Shown: positions 42,439 through 51,517 of the stretch, one piece after another
Numbering within the stretch: position 1 is the stretch's first letter
Layout of the letters: every line of letters begins with the position of its first letter
NCBI GenBank assembly: GCA_910585535.1
Contig: CAJUFK010000008.1
Span: forward strand, 1-53,972
Length of the DNA stretch: 53,972 nucleotides
Direction of reading: 5' to 3'
Source: an uncultured Angelakisella sp.
Lineage (GTDB): Bacteria > Bacillota > Clostridia > Oscillospirales > Ruminococcaceae
The notes under the pieces: generated by a model
What the model saw: the letters and a program-made list of their open reading frames with translations, nothing else
What the model was told of the DNA's origin: nothing
Databases searched by the model: none
Made by a program: the position numbers and the translations under genes

Positions 42439-42996
42439 ATGTCAGAACTGCTGCAAATGTATCTCCTATTCTTCCGGATGGGAGCGGTGACCTTCGGAGG
42501 CGGCTACGCCATGCTGCCCATCCTCCGGCGGGAGATCATCCAAAGCCGCCAGTGGATGGACGAGGAGACCATCATGGACTACTACGCCCTCAGCCAGGGC
42601 CTTCCCGGTATCATCGCCGTAAACGTGGCCGTCTTCATCGGCTACTACCGCAAAAAGGTCCCCGGGGCTCTGGCCGCCGCCCTGGGGGTGGTTTCCCCCT
42701 GCATCCTCATCATCACCGTCATCTACTACCTTCTCAGCGGATTCCAGGAGAATCCCTACGTCCGCCACGCCCTGGCCGGCATCTCGGTCTGCGTGGTGGC
42801 CCTGATCCTGGACGCCATCCTCAGTATGTGGAAGAAGGGGGTCAAGGACATCCCCTGCGTCCTCATCTGTTTGTTTGCCTTTGCGGTCAGCGCCTTCACC
42901 AGCTTCTCCCCCATCCTCCTGGTGATCTTCTGCGCCATTGTCGGCATCGGCGTCCGGACCTTCCTCACCGCCAAGAAAGGAGGGGCCGGAAAATGA
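42439..42996 (+). CDS. chrA: ChrA half, N-type (chromate/anion transporter)
   Basis: A 185-residue protein with six or so membrane helices. Starts MSELLQMYLLFFRMGAVTFGGGYAM, the FxGG(G) motif of the CHR family, and the second motif LPGIIAVNVAVFIGY. It is one of two half-size homologues; together they give the length of a full ChrA. Stop overlaps the second half (ATGA), so they are co-translated. Confidence 0.88.
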   Translation: MSELLQMYLLFFRMGAVTFGGGYAMLPILRREIIQSRQWMDEETIMDYYALSQGLPGIIAVNVAVFIGYYRKKVPGALAAALGVVSPCILIITVIYYLLSGFQENPYVRHALAGISVCVVALILDAILSMWKKGVKDIPCVLICLFAFAVSAFTSFSPILLVIFCAIVGIGVRTFLTAKKGGAGK

Positions 42997-43556
42997 TCTA
43001 CCTCCAGCTTTTCTGGGAGTTTCTGCAGATCGGCATCTTCGCCGTAGGGGGCGGGATGGCAACCATCCCCTTCCTTCAGCACCTGTCGGAATCCACCGGC
43101 TGGTTTCCGCCCTCCCTTATCACCGACATGGTGGCCATCTCGGAATCCACTCCGGGGCCCATTGGCATCAACATGGCCACCTACGTGGGCTGCGCCATCG
43201 CGGGTATCCCCGGGGGGATCATCGCCACCCTGGGGGAGGTGCTTCCCTCGGTGGTCATCGTCTCGGTGGTGTCCATGTACCTGACCAAGTTCCGTGGCAA
43301 CAAGCTGGTGGACTCCGCCTTTTACGGCCTGCGGCCTGCGGTGACAGGGCTCATCGCCGCCGCCGGTCTCAGCGTGGCCCAGGTCGCCATGTTCCGCACC
43401 GAGCTGTACCAGCAGACCGGGGCCATCCTGGACCTTTTCGACCTGAAGAAGCTGGCCTTCTTCGTGCTGGTCTTTGCCGCCATCAAGAAGTTCAAGCTCC
43501 ACCCCATCGCCTACATCGCCTGCGCGGCGGTGGTGGGGATCCTGCTGGGATTCTGA
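42993..43556 (+). CDS. chrA: ChrA half, second (chromate/anion transporter)
   Basis: A 187-residue homologue of the preceding half: FLQIGIFAVGGGMATIPFL, then STPGPIGINMATYVGC. CHR-family halves act as pairs with opposite orientation in the membrane. Chromate may not be the true substrate in this gut-type setting; a carboxylate or sulfate-like anion is possible. Confidence 0.88.
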   Translation: MIYLQLFWEFLQIGIFAVGGGMATIPFLQHLSESTGWFPPSLITDMVAISESTPGPIGINMATYVGCAIAGIPGGIIATLGEVLPSVVIVSVVSMYLTKFRGNKLVDSAFYGLRPAVTGLIAAAGLSVAQVAMFRTELYQQTGAILDLFDLKKLAFFVLVFAAIKKFKLHPIAYIACAAVVGILLGF

Positions 43557-43601
43557 CAGGAAGATCTATCGAACGGGCATTACGATTTTATGCTTCCCAT
43601 A

Positions 43602-43630
43602 TTGAAGTACCGCTCTCTTTGTAGTATGAT
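43602..43630 (+). promoter_or_regulatory. Promoter of the truncated GntR gene
   Basis: TTGAAG (43602-43607), 17-base spacer, TATGAT (43625-43630), about 75 bases before the start codon. Confidence 0.6.
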
Positions 43631-43702
43631 TAAAGGCAAGGTCAGGACCGTTGCAGGCCTCCACGCCAAGCGGCAGATTCATTGGAAAAAGAGGAGCATA
43701 AA

Positions 43703-44116
43703 TTGTTTGATAAAGCGATGAACAGCACCCTCAGTCAAGACATCGTAGCCCAGCTGAGTAAGATGATCCTGGAAGGGACATTCAAAAAGGGGCAGTTTCT
43801 CCCGTCGGAGGCGAAGCTTTGCGAACAGTTCGGCGTCAGCCGCACCCCCGTCCGCAGCGCCTTAAAAATCCTCAGTCAGCGAAAGATCATCGAGACCAAG
43901 CAGGGGCGTGGCTCGGTGGTCATTTCAGACAGCTTTCCTTATTTGAACGATGGCTTGCGGGCGAAGATCGCGGAATACGAAAGCAATTTCCAATATGCGG
44001 CATCCGTCCGGCGGATGCTGGAGCCCCAGATCGCTTTTCAGGCAGCCTGCACCCGGACGGAAAAGGATGTGGAGGATCTGGAGCGCATTCTGGAAATCTG
44101 TGTCTCTGAATTTTAA
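43703..44116 (+). pseudogene. GntR-family regulator, C-terminally truncated
   Basis: A 137-residue protein. The winged helix is intact (LSQDIVAQLSKMILEG, FLPSEAKLCEQFGVSRTPVR, IIETKQGRGSVV), but the FCD ligand domain, normally about 130 residues, stops after its first helices (FQYAASVRRMLEPQIAF, DVEDLERILEICVSEF). The stop codon lies at the very edge of a MITE-like repeat. A TTG start at 43703 with GAGGAG fits best. It may bind DNA without sensing ligand, or be non-functional. Confidence 0.72.
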
Positions 44117-44371
44117 GAACCTATTCATAACCGAAGGATGCCGGATGGACGAGGTTTTTTCCCGTCAGACAAGGAGATTTTCCGCAGCCATACTGACGTA
44201 TGGCAAGGGAAACCGACGCAGTATGGCGGGAAATAGACCGGCCAGACGGTGTGCAGCGGTTGTGAATACAGGTTCTTGTAAGCCATAAAGGCTGGACTGC
44301 GTTTTTGTGCCTTGCAGGACGGAAAATCCCTCGCCCCTCTGGTATCCCCCGGTTATGAATACAGCTTCTTA
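44114..44371. repeat. MITE-like repeat with terminal inverted repeats
   Basis: Left end TAAGAACCTATTCATAACCG and right end, inverted, TAAGAAGCTGTATTCATAACCG. A third copy of the motif sits inside at about 44258-44278 (CGGTTGTGAATACAGGTTCTT on the plus strand, one base over the limit if written longer). An inner dyad CCATACTGACGTATGG is present near 44190. No coding capacity. The left end coincides with the stop codon of the truncated GntR gene. Confidence 0.62.
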
Positions 44372-44388
44372 GTTCGGAAGCAGACATA

Positions 44389-44428
44389 AAAGGGCGGGAG
44401 GAGAACGCCTCATCACCTCCCGCCCTTC
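44389..44428 (-). terminator. Terminator of the permease operon
   Basis: Minus strand GGGCGGGAGG / CCTCCCGCCC stem followed by TTTTATG. Confidence 0.75.
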
Positions 44429-44448
44429 TATAAAAAGCAAAGCTCCTT

Positions 44449-45816
44449 TCACCCCGCACGGCACTCCTCAAACCCCTCCGCCTGGATGACAACATGGGCT
44501 TTTCCGCTGCGGTAGCGGAAAAGTGCGTAAGCCGCCAGGGCCGCCACCAAGCACAGGTTCCCAAGGAACACCGAAAGGGAAGTGGCGATGGCGCTGGCAA
44601 TCAGCGTACCCACCTCGGTCAGGCCGCTTAACGTCAGGAGCAGATAGTATACCCCTTTGGGCAGATGCCATAGGGCGTTTGCCCACTGGCGGGGGAACCG
44701 GTTGGGAAGGTGAAAGGCCACCACCAACAGCAGCAGTCCGCTGATTCGCTGGGTCATCATTGTGTAGGCCACAAAGGTTTTCAGGCTGACCCCCAGGATC
44801 AGAGGGATGACGCAGATCAGCCACATGGCGGTGTATACGATCCAGGGACTGCCGTGGCGGTTGTTCCTGCCGATGCTCCGGGGCAGCCAGCCGTCCCGGA
44901 TGGCCCCCAGCACCGGGGCGGAGATGGTGGACATACTGGCGTTGAGGTTGGAGCAGAGGGCCAGCACCGGCCCCAGAAGCAGGAAGAGGGGGAACAGCGC
45001 CCCGGGGAAGATCTGTCGGGCGGCGTAGGTCATGGGCTTCCCCGCCATCTCCCCAACGGGAAGGGTGTTGCCCGCCACAAAGGAGACCCCCACAAAGATC
45101 AGGGTCACAAGGCAGCTCCCGGCCAGGATGGCAAAGGGGATGTTCCGCTTGGAGTCCTTGGCCTCCCAGCTGAACCCGCAGAGGAGGGCCAGGGCCGACA
45201 TGGGCTGGATGACCAGGGTAACCGCCAGCAGTACCCCCAGCCCGCCTCCTGTGTAATACTCCGGAGAGGTGACCGCGAAGGAGCCCGGCTGGAGTTTGGT
45301 TAGGCCAAAGGCGGTAAACAGGAGCAGCGTCCCCACCGTCACCGCCATCAGCGGCCGCTGCACCTTGGCCATGACTTTGACGCCGAAGAGGTTCACCACA
45401 AAGACGATGGTTATCAGCGCCACGCTGGTCCACCGGGGGGAAAGACCGGGGAAAACCGACTGTAGGTACTGACCCAGGGCACTGGCGCTGGTCCCCCGGC
45501 TCAGGAACATGGGGAGCCACCACAGGGCATAGATGCCCCCGGCCAGCGGCCCCAGAGTCATAGCGGCCATGGCGTAGTTCCCGCCTTTGTAACGGAACAT
45601 ACTGGTAAAGATCAGGGGCGGGATGACCCGGAGAAAGCCGCCGATGAGGGCGGCCAGAAGGTAGGCGACCCAGGCGGAACGCCCGGTTTGCTCGGTGGCC
45701 AGCCCAATGCTGGAAAAGATTCCCGACGCCGAACCGGCGGCAGCGATGGCCCAGGCAATCTTTGCCGTTCTGCCGGTGGGGCTTAAATGGGCAGCAACCC
45801 AATAATTTATATCCAT
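44449..45816 (-). CDS. APC-family amino acid permease
   Basis: A 455-residue membrane protein with about 12 helices. APC features: AIAAAGSASGIFSSIGLATEQTG near the first helix, GFSWEAKDSKRNIPFAI in the middle (the E-x-x-x-P/x-R-N-I-P block), and ISAPVLGAIRDGWLPRS. It lies 15 bases after the second permease gene, so both belong to the operon headed by malY. Substrate unknown; sulfur amino acids or peptides are suggested by the lyase. Confidence 0.88.
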   Translation of the reverse strand: MDINYWVAAHLSPTGRTAKIAWAIAAAGSASGIFSSIGLATEQTGRSAWVAYLLAALIGGFLRVIPPLIFTSMFRYKGGNYAMAAMTLGPLAGGIYALWWLPMFLSRGTSASALGQYLQSVFPGLSPRWTSVALITIVFVVNLFGVKVMAKVQRPLMAVTVGTLLLFTAFGLTKLQPGSFAVTSPEYYTGGGLGVLLAVTLVIQPMSALALLCGFSWEAKDSKRNIPFAILAGSCLVTLIFVGVSFVAGNTLPVGEMAGKPMTYAARQIFPGALFPLFLLLGPVLALCSNLNASMSTISAPVLGAIRDGWLPRSIGRNNRHGSPWIVYTAMWLICVIPLILGVSLKTFVAYTMMTQRISGLLLLVVAFHLPNRFPRQWANALWHLPKGVYYLLLTLSGLTEVGTLIASAIATSLSVFLGNLCLVAALAAYALFRYRSGKAHVVIQAEGFEECRAG

Positions 45817-45831
45817 GTTGTAATGACTCCC

Positions 45832-47134
45832 TTAATTGGCAGAACTTTCGGTGTATTCCTTTTTGGCCTCCACTTCGATATGGCCGAGCTTCAGGCACAG
45901 AAAACTGTAAACAAAGACCCCCACAGCCACTCCGAGCATGATCGCTTTCAGGTCATTGGAAATGAAGTAGAACACCGCCAGCACAAGGGAAGCAAAGCAG
46001 GAGATAAGGAGGAGGGTCTTGTACAGCCCGGCGGAGATCCTCATCGTGCGGTTGTCCCATTCCTTTTTGAAGCGGGTCGGGACGCTCAGGGCGTACAGAT
46101 TGACGATGATCTTTACAATGGCGCCGGGGAAGAGGCAGATGGTGGCAACATCCCCCAGGTCCAGTCCCAGGAGGATGGGAACGGCACCCAGCAGGAAGAG
46201 GAGGATCAGAACATAGGTGGGTGTCCCCTTTGCGTTGGTCTTGTTCAGTACGGAGGGAAGCCAGCCGTCCCGGGAGCAGGCCATCAGGGGACGGTAGGCG
46301 GAGACGATGGCCTCCACCAGGGAGGTCCCCAGGGCAAAGAGAGCGCCGCCGATGATAAAGAACTTGGAAAGGGCGTTGGGCATCATCATCTCGGCAATGC
46401 TCCCCAGGTTCTTTCCGGCAATATCTGCATAGGGAAAGGCGTGGGTGGCGGCAAAGCCGATAAAGGCGTAGATCGCAGCTCCCACCAGGGCGGAGAGGCA
46501 GAAGGCCAGGGGGATGTTCCGGGTGGGCTTGTCGGCGCTCTTGCCCATGTTGACCACATACTGGAAGCCGTTGCAGGTGTAGGACATGAGGGCGATCGCC
46601 ATTACAAGACCGGAAACGCCCTGGATCAGCATGGGCTCCCCAGCGTACACGCTGGGAGAGTAATGGAGCAAACCATAGACAACAAACAGAGCCAGGGCTA
46701 TGTACCTGGGCGGCAGTTTTGTCACCGGCAAAAACACACAGCGCGCCAAGTCCCAGGATCACAATACCTACGATTTTGTTGTAGTTGGCAAGGACGGGGA
46801 AAAGCAGGGCCAGGTATTCGGCGATCGCCAGAGTTCCCACTGCCAGGGAGCCGGCTCTGAAAAGAACATCACGCCCCACATTGGCGCCGGAGATCAGCTT
46901 GGGGGCGATCAGGGAGTTGATCGCGTAGTCGCCGCCGTCCAGCTCAAAGATGTTGGTGAGCATGGGCAGGGAAACGGATTGCAGAACACACAGGAACATT
47001 GCCAGGAAGAGGGCGATCACGATGCCCCGCCCGGTAAAGGCGATCCCTACTCCCAGCAGGGCAAAGATACCAGAACCAACAATGCAGCCGACGCCAATAG
47101 AAATCAAGTCAAACAGATTCAGCTTTTTCTCCAT
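45832..47134 (-). pseudogene. APC-family permease, frameshifted
   Basis: Together about 433 residues. The N-terminal part (47134 down to about 46710) starts MEKKLNLFDLISIGVGCIVGSGIF, the usual APC start; the C-terminal part continues in another frame from RYIALALFVVYGL through VEAIVSAYRPLMACSRDGWLP to 45832. One base too many in the GGGCGG run near 46707-46714 breaks the gene. Dropping it joins GDKTAA to RYIALAL. Either a real pseudogene or a base-call error in the source. Confidence 0.78.
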
Positions 47135-47149
47135 GGATACACACCTCTT

Positions 47150-48364
47150 TTATTTGGTTTTTTCTTCCTTTTCGTACTCCCGGAAAGCCTTGGCGATCCG
47201 GTCCACGGCCTCCAGGACGGTGGCCTTGGGGGCGGTGACGCAGAGCCGCATAAAGCCTCCCCCCTGGTCCGGGTCGTGGGCTGCCCCCCGCTGGAGCGCC
47301 ACGTTGGCCCGCTGGTTAATCAGCTCCATCAGCAGGGCCGTGCTGTAGCCGTACCCGGAAAAGTCCAGCCAGAGAACATAGCTGCCCTCTGGGATATAGG
47401 TCCGGACCTTGGGCAGCTTCTCCCGGATGGCCTCCACCACAGCGGCGATGGTGTCGTCCAGGTAGTCGTTGAGCTGGTCCACCCAGTCCTCACTCTCGTT
47501 GTAGGCAGCGATCATCCCCGCCAAAGCGAAGGCGGTGGGCATGGCGCTTTCGTAGCCCGCCTGGAACTTCTCCCGCAGGGCGGCGTTGGGGATGATGCTG
47601 TAGGCGCAGTGGAGCCCCATCAGGTTGAAGGTCTTATTGGTCCCGGAGACCATGATGATGTTGCTCAGGTCCTCCACCACGTCGATGATGGGAACGTGCT
47701 TCACTCCCTTACGGACGATGTCGCTGTGGATCTCGTCCGAGACCACCACCACGCCGTTCTTCCGGCAGACCTCGGCGATGCGGGCCAGTTCCTCCCGGGT
47801 CCAGACCCGGCCCACCGGGTTCTGGGGGGAGCAGAGGACAAAGACCTTGTTTTCGGGCTGGGCGCAGACCTGCTCCAGGCCCTCCCAGTCCATCTCGTAC
47901 CGGCCGTTCTTGTAGAGCATCTGGCAGTTGGCCACATGGCGGCCGGTCTGCTGGATAACGCTGGTGAAATTGCGGTAGATGGGGCGGCAGAGGATGACCC
48001 CTTCCCCGGGCTGGGAAAAAGCAAGGATGGTCTGCTGCACCCCGTCCAGGGCCCCATTGGAGTGGACGATCCACTCTGGTTTGATTTCCACCCCGTGGCG
48101 GCGGTGATACCAGCCGATGATGGACGGCTTGTACTCCGGTGCGGAGGAGGCGGTGGTGTAGCCGAAGTTTTCAAAGTCCGCCACCCGGTGCATGGCCCTG
48201 GCGATGGCAGGGGCGCAGCGGAAGTCCATATCCGCCAGGTTCAGGCGGATGGTGTCCTTGTCCAGCCTGAGGTTGGGGGTGATGATGCGGAAAAAATCAT
48301 CGTCGTCCCACTTCATGCTGTAAGTGCCGAAGCGTTTTACTGCGTGGTCAAAATCGTGCTTCAT
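47150..48364 (-). CDS. MalY/PatB-type C-S beta-lyase (aminotransferase fold)
   Basis: A 404-residue PLP enzyme. Diagnostic start FDHAVKRFGTYSMKWDDDDFF, then WHRRHGV-like YHRRHGVEI, the PLP-binding SGTNKTFNLMGL with K244 and PQNPVGRVW. MalY/PatB enzymes cleave cystathionine, cysteine or similar S-conjugates to ammonia, pyruvate and thiol. ATG at 48364 follows AGGAGGG. First gene of the operon with two amino acid permeases. Confidence 0.9.
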   Translation of the reverse strand: MKHDFDHAVKRFGTYSMKWDDDDFFRIITPNLRLDKDTIRLNLADMDFRCAPAIARAMHRVADFENFGYTTASSAPEYKPSIIGWYHRRHGVEIKPEWIVHSNGALDGVQQTILAFSQPGEGVILCRPIYRNFTSVIQQTGRHVANCQMLYKNGRYEMDWEGLEQVCAQPENKVFVLCSPQNPVGRVWTREELARIAEVCRKNGVVVVSDEIHSDIVRKGVKHVPIIDVVEDLSNIIMVSGTNKTFNLMGLHCAYSIIPNAALREKFQAGYESAMPTAFALAGMIAAYNESEDWVDQLNDYLDDTIAAVVEAIREKLPKVRTYIPEGSYVLWLDFSGYGYSTALLMELINQRANVALQRGAAHDPDQGGGFMRLCVTAPKATVLEAVDRIAKAFREYEKEEKTK

Positions 48365-48514
48365 GGGATCCCTCCTCGTAGTCGATATTTTCAAAGCTTA
48401 CCCTTCCCCTTTTTTCACCTCCTTCTGTTCCTTGGCGGGTGGAATAAGCTTTATATGATAAAGTAATTTTGTGAGAAACAAGCCGTCCTTTTTGATGGAC
48501 AGCATGATTTTCAA

Positions 48515-48525
48515 TTAGTTACTAA
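48515..48525. promoter_or_regulatory. MarR-type operator O2
   Basis: Perfect palindrome TTAGTTACTAA, 30 bases from the second copy. Confidence 0.7.
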
Positions 48526-48544
48526 AATAAATTTAACAGTTATA

Positions 48545-48555
48545 TTAGTAACTAA
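48545..48555. promoter_or_regulatory. MarR-type operator O1
   Basis: Perfect palindrome TTAGTAACTAA, directly after the -10 box of the malY promoter, on the same DNA face as O2 (centres 30 bases apart, about three helical turns). Confidence 0.72.
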
Positions 48556-48584
48556 AATATATTGCAGAAAAAAGCCCCTGTCAA
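48556..48584 (-). promoter_or_regulatory. Promoter of malY-permease operon
   Basis: Minus strand TTGACA (48579-48584), 17-base spacer, TATATT (48556-48561). The -35 box lies inside the marR terminator hairpin. Confidence 0.7.
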
Positions 48585-48596
48585 GACAGGGGCGGT
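48569..48596 (-). terminator. Terminator of the marR gene
   Basis: Minus strand GCCCCTGTC / GACAGGGGC perfect hairpin followed by TTTTTT. Confidence 0.85.
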
Positions 48597-48612
48597 ATTT
48601 TCTCCATTATTA

Positions 48613-49077
48613 CTAATCAGAATCCTTTGTTTTTGTGAACAATTGCCGAACAAGCTGCTCATAGCGGATGATCTTTTCCAACTCGGCATCAGAATAATCC
48701 GCCAGCGTCCTGCTGGCCCGTATATGTTCGCTTCGGTCAAAGGCGATATGGTCCGAGCAAAGGGTCTTACCCTTTTCGGTAAGGCTCACTGTGGTCTGCC
48801 GCCGGTCGTAGGGATTTTTTGCCCGGAGAACATAGCCCTTTTTCTCTAGCCGGATGACCATCTGGGTCACCGCTCCCTGGGTGACATTGAGGCGGGAGGC
48901 CATTTCGCTTATGGTGGGGCTGCCTTCCGGCCCTACCGCCACCACAAAGTGGACCTCCCGCATATACAGGCTATCGTCGGCGGCATATTTTCGTGGGATT
49001 TCCAAAAAGCTGTTCACTGCTGCCGCCGACAGGGTACACTCCCGCAGGATCTGCCTAATCAAGTCGATACGATCCAC
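48613..49077 (-). CDS. MarR-family regulator (possible frameshift at 5' end)
   Basis: A 154-residue MarR if started at GTG 49077: helical dimer arms, winged helix ASRLNVTQGAVTQMVIRLEKKGYV, wing NPYDRRQTTVSLTEKG. The GTG has only a weak ribosome site. The well-placed GGGAAGG and ATG at 49112 open a different frame; adding one A to the A-run (T6 at 49094-49099 on the plus strand) would join MKELQKKKEASSVDRIDL to the MarR body. It likely represses the malY operon through the palindromes downstream. Confidence 0.85.
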   Translation of the reverse strand: MDRIDLIRQILRECTLSAAAVNSFLEIPRKYAADDSLYMREVHFVVAVGPEGSPTISEMASRLNVTQGAVTQMVIRLEKKGYVLRAKNPYDRRQTTVSLTEKGKTLCSDHIAFDRSEHIRASRTLADYSDAELEKIIRYEQLVRQLFTKTKDSD

Positions 49078-49128
49078 GCTGCTCGCTTCTTTCTTTTTTG
49101 TAATTCTTTCATCTGATCCTTCCCTTCG

Positions 49129-49157
49129 ATTATACTTGGCCTGGGGGGTTCCGTCAA
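49129..49157 (-). promoter_or_regulatory. Promoter of marR
   Basis: Minus strand TTGACG (49152-49157), 17-base spacer, TATAAT (49129-49134). Predicts a very short leader before the ATG at 49112. Confidence 0.72.
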
Positions 49158-49434
49158 GGTGTTTTTGGTTTTGGGAGTGACCACAGATACTACGGCATAG
49201 AGAGTCTCCGGCTTTCGAGGGAAACACCTGTGTATCCATCTGTATTATATCTTGCAGTCTCTGGTGCTGTATCTACGATCCGTGGGTCTCATCCTTTCGA
49301 GCTTGCGGAGAAAGTGCAGGGAGTATTCCGGTTAGGTATTGGAGTGTTAGTCATGCGGTACAAAATATTCTGTTAGGTTACGGGGATATGAACTCCACTA
49401 TGGGGGCGGCGCTTTTTGGGCAAACGGAGCCTAA
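49158..49434. other. Intergenic region without recognised gene
   Basis: About 280 bases between the marR promoter and the reductase stop. No open frame with a ribosome site, no clear terminator and no known repeat seen. Confidence 0.5.
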
Positions 49435-51360
49435 TCAAATCCCTCTTGCGGTGAAGAAGCCCTCATGGATGGCGTCGTAGATCTGCCGGACCTGGCGGCT
49501 GTCGCCAATGTTGTAGACCTCTGCCTCGGTCTCCCGCTCCAGCGCGTCGGCTAGGTCGTTTTGGGCGGTAAAGCCAGCTGCAATAACCACACTGTCAGCG
49601 GGAAGCTCAGTGTGATTGCCCCAGCGGTCCACCAGGACAGCAGTGTGGCCCTTTACTGCCTCCAGCCGCTTGCCGGTAAGGACCCGGATGCCTTTCTGGG
49701 CGATCTCGATGCTGTAGGCCTGACAGGCGCTACTGAAGGTCCCCAGGAACTGATCCGCCATCTCCACGATGGTGACCTCTTTTCCCTCACTGCAAAGCTC
49801 CAGGGCGGTCTCCGCGCCGGTGATGCCGCCGCCGATAACTACCGCCTTGTCCCCCTGGGCCTTGACCCGTTTGCCCAGATAGTCCATGGCGTAAAGGATA
49901 GTCTCGCTGTCCTTGCCGGGGATGTCCAGGATTCGGGTCTTGCCACCCACGGCGATGATGACCGCATCATAGTTTCCGGCTTTGATGACCGCCGGGGTGG
50001 CCTCCTCCTTGACAACTTTGACCCCCGCCTTTTCCAGCTGTACTTCATGGTAGTGGATCAGGCGGCGGATATTGGACTTGTGTTCCGGGGCGGAAGCCTC
50101 AAGCATCGCCCCGCCTATGGCTCGTTTTTCGTAGAGGGTGACGGAGTGGCCCCGCTTAGCAGCGGTGATAGCGGCCTCGCACCCGCCGGGGCCGCCGCCG
50201 ATAACGGCCACCTGCTTCTTTTCCTCCGCCGGCTCCAGTTTCGGACACTCAAACTTGTAGAGAGAGGGGTTCACAGTGCAGTGGATAGGAGTGTGGGCCA
50301 GCAAGCCCTTGTCCAGACAGCCGATTAGGCAGTTGATGCAGGGACGGATGTCATCGGCGCGGCCTTCTCTGGCTTTTTTGGCCCAGGCAGGATCGGCCAG
50401 CTGGGAGCGGCCCAGGGCCACAAAGTCTCCGGCCCCCTCTTCCAGCAGCCGCTCGGCGTCCTCGGGAGAAAAAATGTTGTGGCCCACCAGCACGGGAATG
50501 TTCACGGCAGCCTTGATCATCTTGGCCATCTCCCCGTTAAAGGCGTTGGGCATCAGGAACTCCATGGCGGCGGTGGCATGGGTCCCGCCCATCATGTTCA
50601 AATGGGAGACACCCTCCCGCTCCAAAGCCTTGCAGACCTCGATTGTCTCGTCAATGCGGATGCCCTCCGGCTCCCAATCCTCCAGACTCAGCTTGACGCC
50701 AATAGGGTATCCGGGACCGCACTTTTTCTTCATGTCCCGAACGATCTCCAGCAGCAGGCGCATCCGGTTGTGGAGGGACCCGCCATACATATCGTTGCGC
50801 TGGTTGTCGTGGGGGGAAAGGAAGTTGGTGGGGATACAGCCTGCCGCGGCGTGGATCTCCACAATGTCGAAGCCGGCCTTTTTGCACCGCAGGGCGGCGT
50901 CGCCAAACTTACTCACCAGGTCATGGATCTCCGCCAGGGAAAGGGACCGGGGCACCGGGAACCCCATCTCGTACCAGGGCTCGAAGGTGATCTCCGAGGC
51001 GCCGCAGACATCTGCGCTGCCCACAAAGCCGGCGTCCCGACCGGGGTGTGCCAGCTGCATCCCAGCCACGGCCCCGTGTTCTTTAAGTGCCTCGGCCAGC
51101 AGGGATAAACCAGCGATGCTGCTGTCGTTATCCGCCCGCAGGCCGCAGGATGTCATGGGGATGGGGGTGGCGTTATCCATAAAGATCAGCCCGGCGCCGC
51201 CCTCTGCGGCCTCGGCATAAGCCTTGATCTGCCGGTCGGTAACTGTGCCATCGGGATTCCCCAAGTAGGTTCCCATAGAATTGCGGACGATCCGATTCTT
51301 GACAGTCACATTGCCAATATGGCCTTTTTCAAACAGCTTGGGATAATGTTGGTTCTTCAT
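49435..51360 (-). CDS. NADH:flavin oxidoreductase, enoate-reductase type (FMN/Fe-S/FAD)
   Basis: A 641-residue three-part enzyme. Residues 1-325: old-yellow-enzyme TIM barrel (NRIVRNSMGTYLG, GMQLAHPGRDAG, EIHAAAGCIPTNFLSP). Residues 341-360: C341-x2-C344-x3-C348-x11-C360 binding a 4Fe-4S cluster. Residues 383 on: FAD/NAD(P) domains with VAVIGGGPGGCEAA and AVVIGGGITGAETALEL. Relatives include 2,4-dienoyl-CoA reductase and gut bile-acid or steroid reductases (BaiCD/BaiH, OsrB) and cinnamate reductase. Reduces an alpha,beta-unsaturated compound; the substrate is unknown. Divergent TetR gene probably controls it. Confidence 0.9.
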   Translation of the reverse strand: MKNQHYPKLFEKGHIGNVTVKNRIVRNSMGTYLGNPDGTVTDRQIKAYAEAAEGGAGLIFMDNATPIPMTSCGLRADNDSSIAGLSLLAEALKEHGAVAGMQLAHPGRDAGFVGSADVCGASEITFEPWYEMGFPVPRSLSLAEIHDLVSKFGDAALRCKKAGFDIVEIHAAAGCIPTNFLSPHDNQRNDMYGGSLHNRMRLLLEIVRDMKKKCGPGYPIGVKLSLEDWEPEGIRIDETIEVCKALEREGVSHLNMMGGTHATAAMEFLMPNAFNGEMAKMIKAAVNIPVLVGHNIFSPEDAERLLEEGAGDFVALGRSQLADPAWAKKAREGRADDIRPCINCLIGCLDKGLLAHTPIHCTVNPSLYKFECPKLEPAEEKKQVAVIGGGPGGCEAAITAAKRGHSVTLYEKRAIGGAMLEASAPEHKSNIRRLIHYHEVQLEKAGVKVVKEEATPAVIKAGNYDAVIIAVGGKTRILDIPGKDSETILYAMDYLGKRVKAQGDKAVVIGGGITGAETALELCSEGKEVTIVEMADQFLGTFSSACQAYSIEIAQKGIRVLTGKRLEAVKGHTAVLVDRWGNHTELPADSVVIAAGFTAQNDLADALERETEAEVYNIGDSRQVRQIYDAIHEGFFTARGI

Positions 51361-51417
51361 ACTGCTCCGCCCTTTCTTTTTGGGGGCATCCAACGCCCCG
51401 TTATTCTTTTCACATTT

Positions 51418-51446
51418 AATATAGCGGAACACCGAAGCTGGGGCAA
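51418..51446 (-). promoter_or_regulatory. Promoter of the reductase gene
   Basis: Minus strand TTGCCC (51441-51446), 17-base spacer, TATATT (51418-51423). Confidence 0.55.
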
Positions 51447-51473
51447 GCAACAAATATGGCTAAAAAGTTGCTT
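51445..51473. promoter_or_regulatory. Inverted repeat between divergent promoters, TetR operator candidate
   Basis: AAGCAAC-N15-GTTGCTT, with a further GTTGCGTA copy at 51497. The repeat overlaps the -35 of both genes. Confidence 0.6.
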
Positions 51474-51496
51474 ATGCGACAAAAGGCAGGTATAAT
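51468..51496 (+). promoter_or_regulatory. Promoter of the TetR gene
   Basis: TTGCTT (51468-51473), 17-base spacer, TATAAT (51491-51496). Confidence 0.7.
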
Positions 51497-51517
51497 GTTG
51501 CGTAGGAGGGATGTCCC

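Noticed and set aside
46700..48466. 588-codon plus-strand open frame opposite malY and the permease
   Set aside because: No family features; the minus strand encodes PLP-enzyme and permease motifs.
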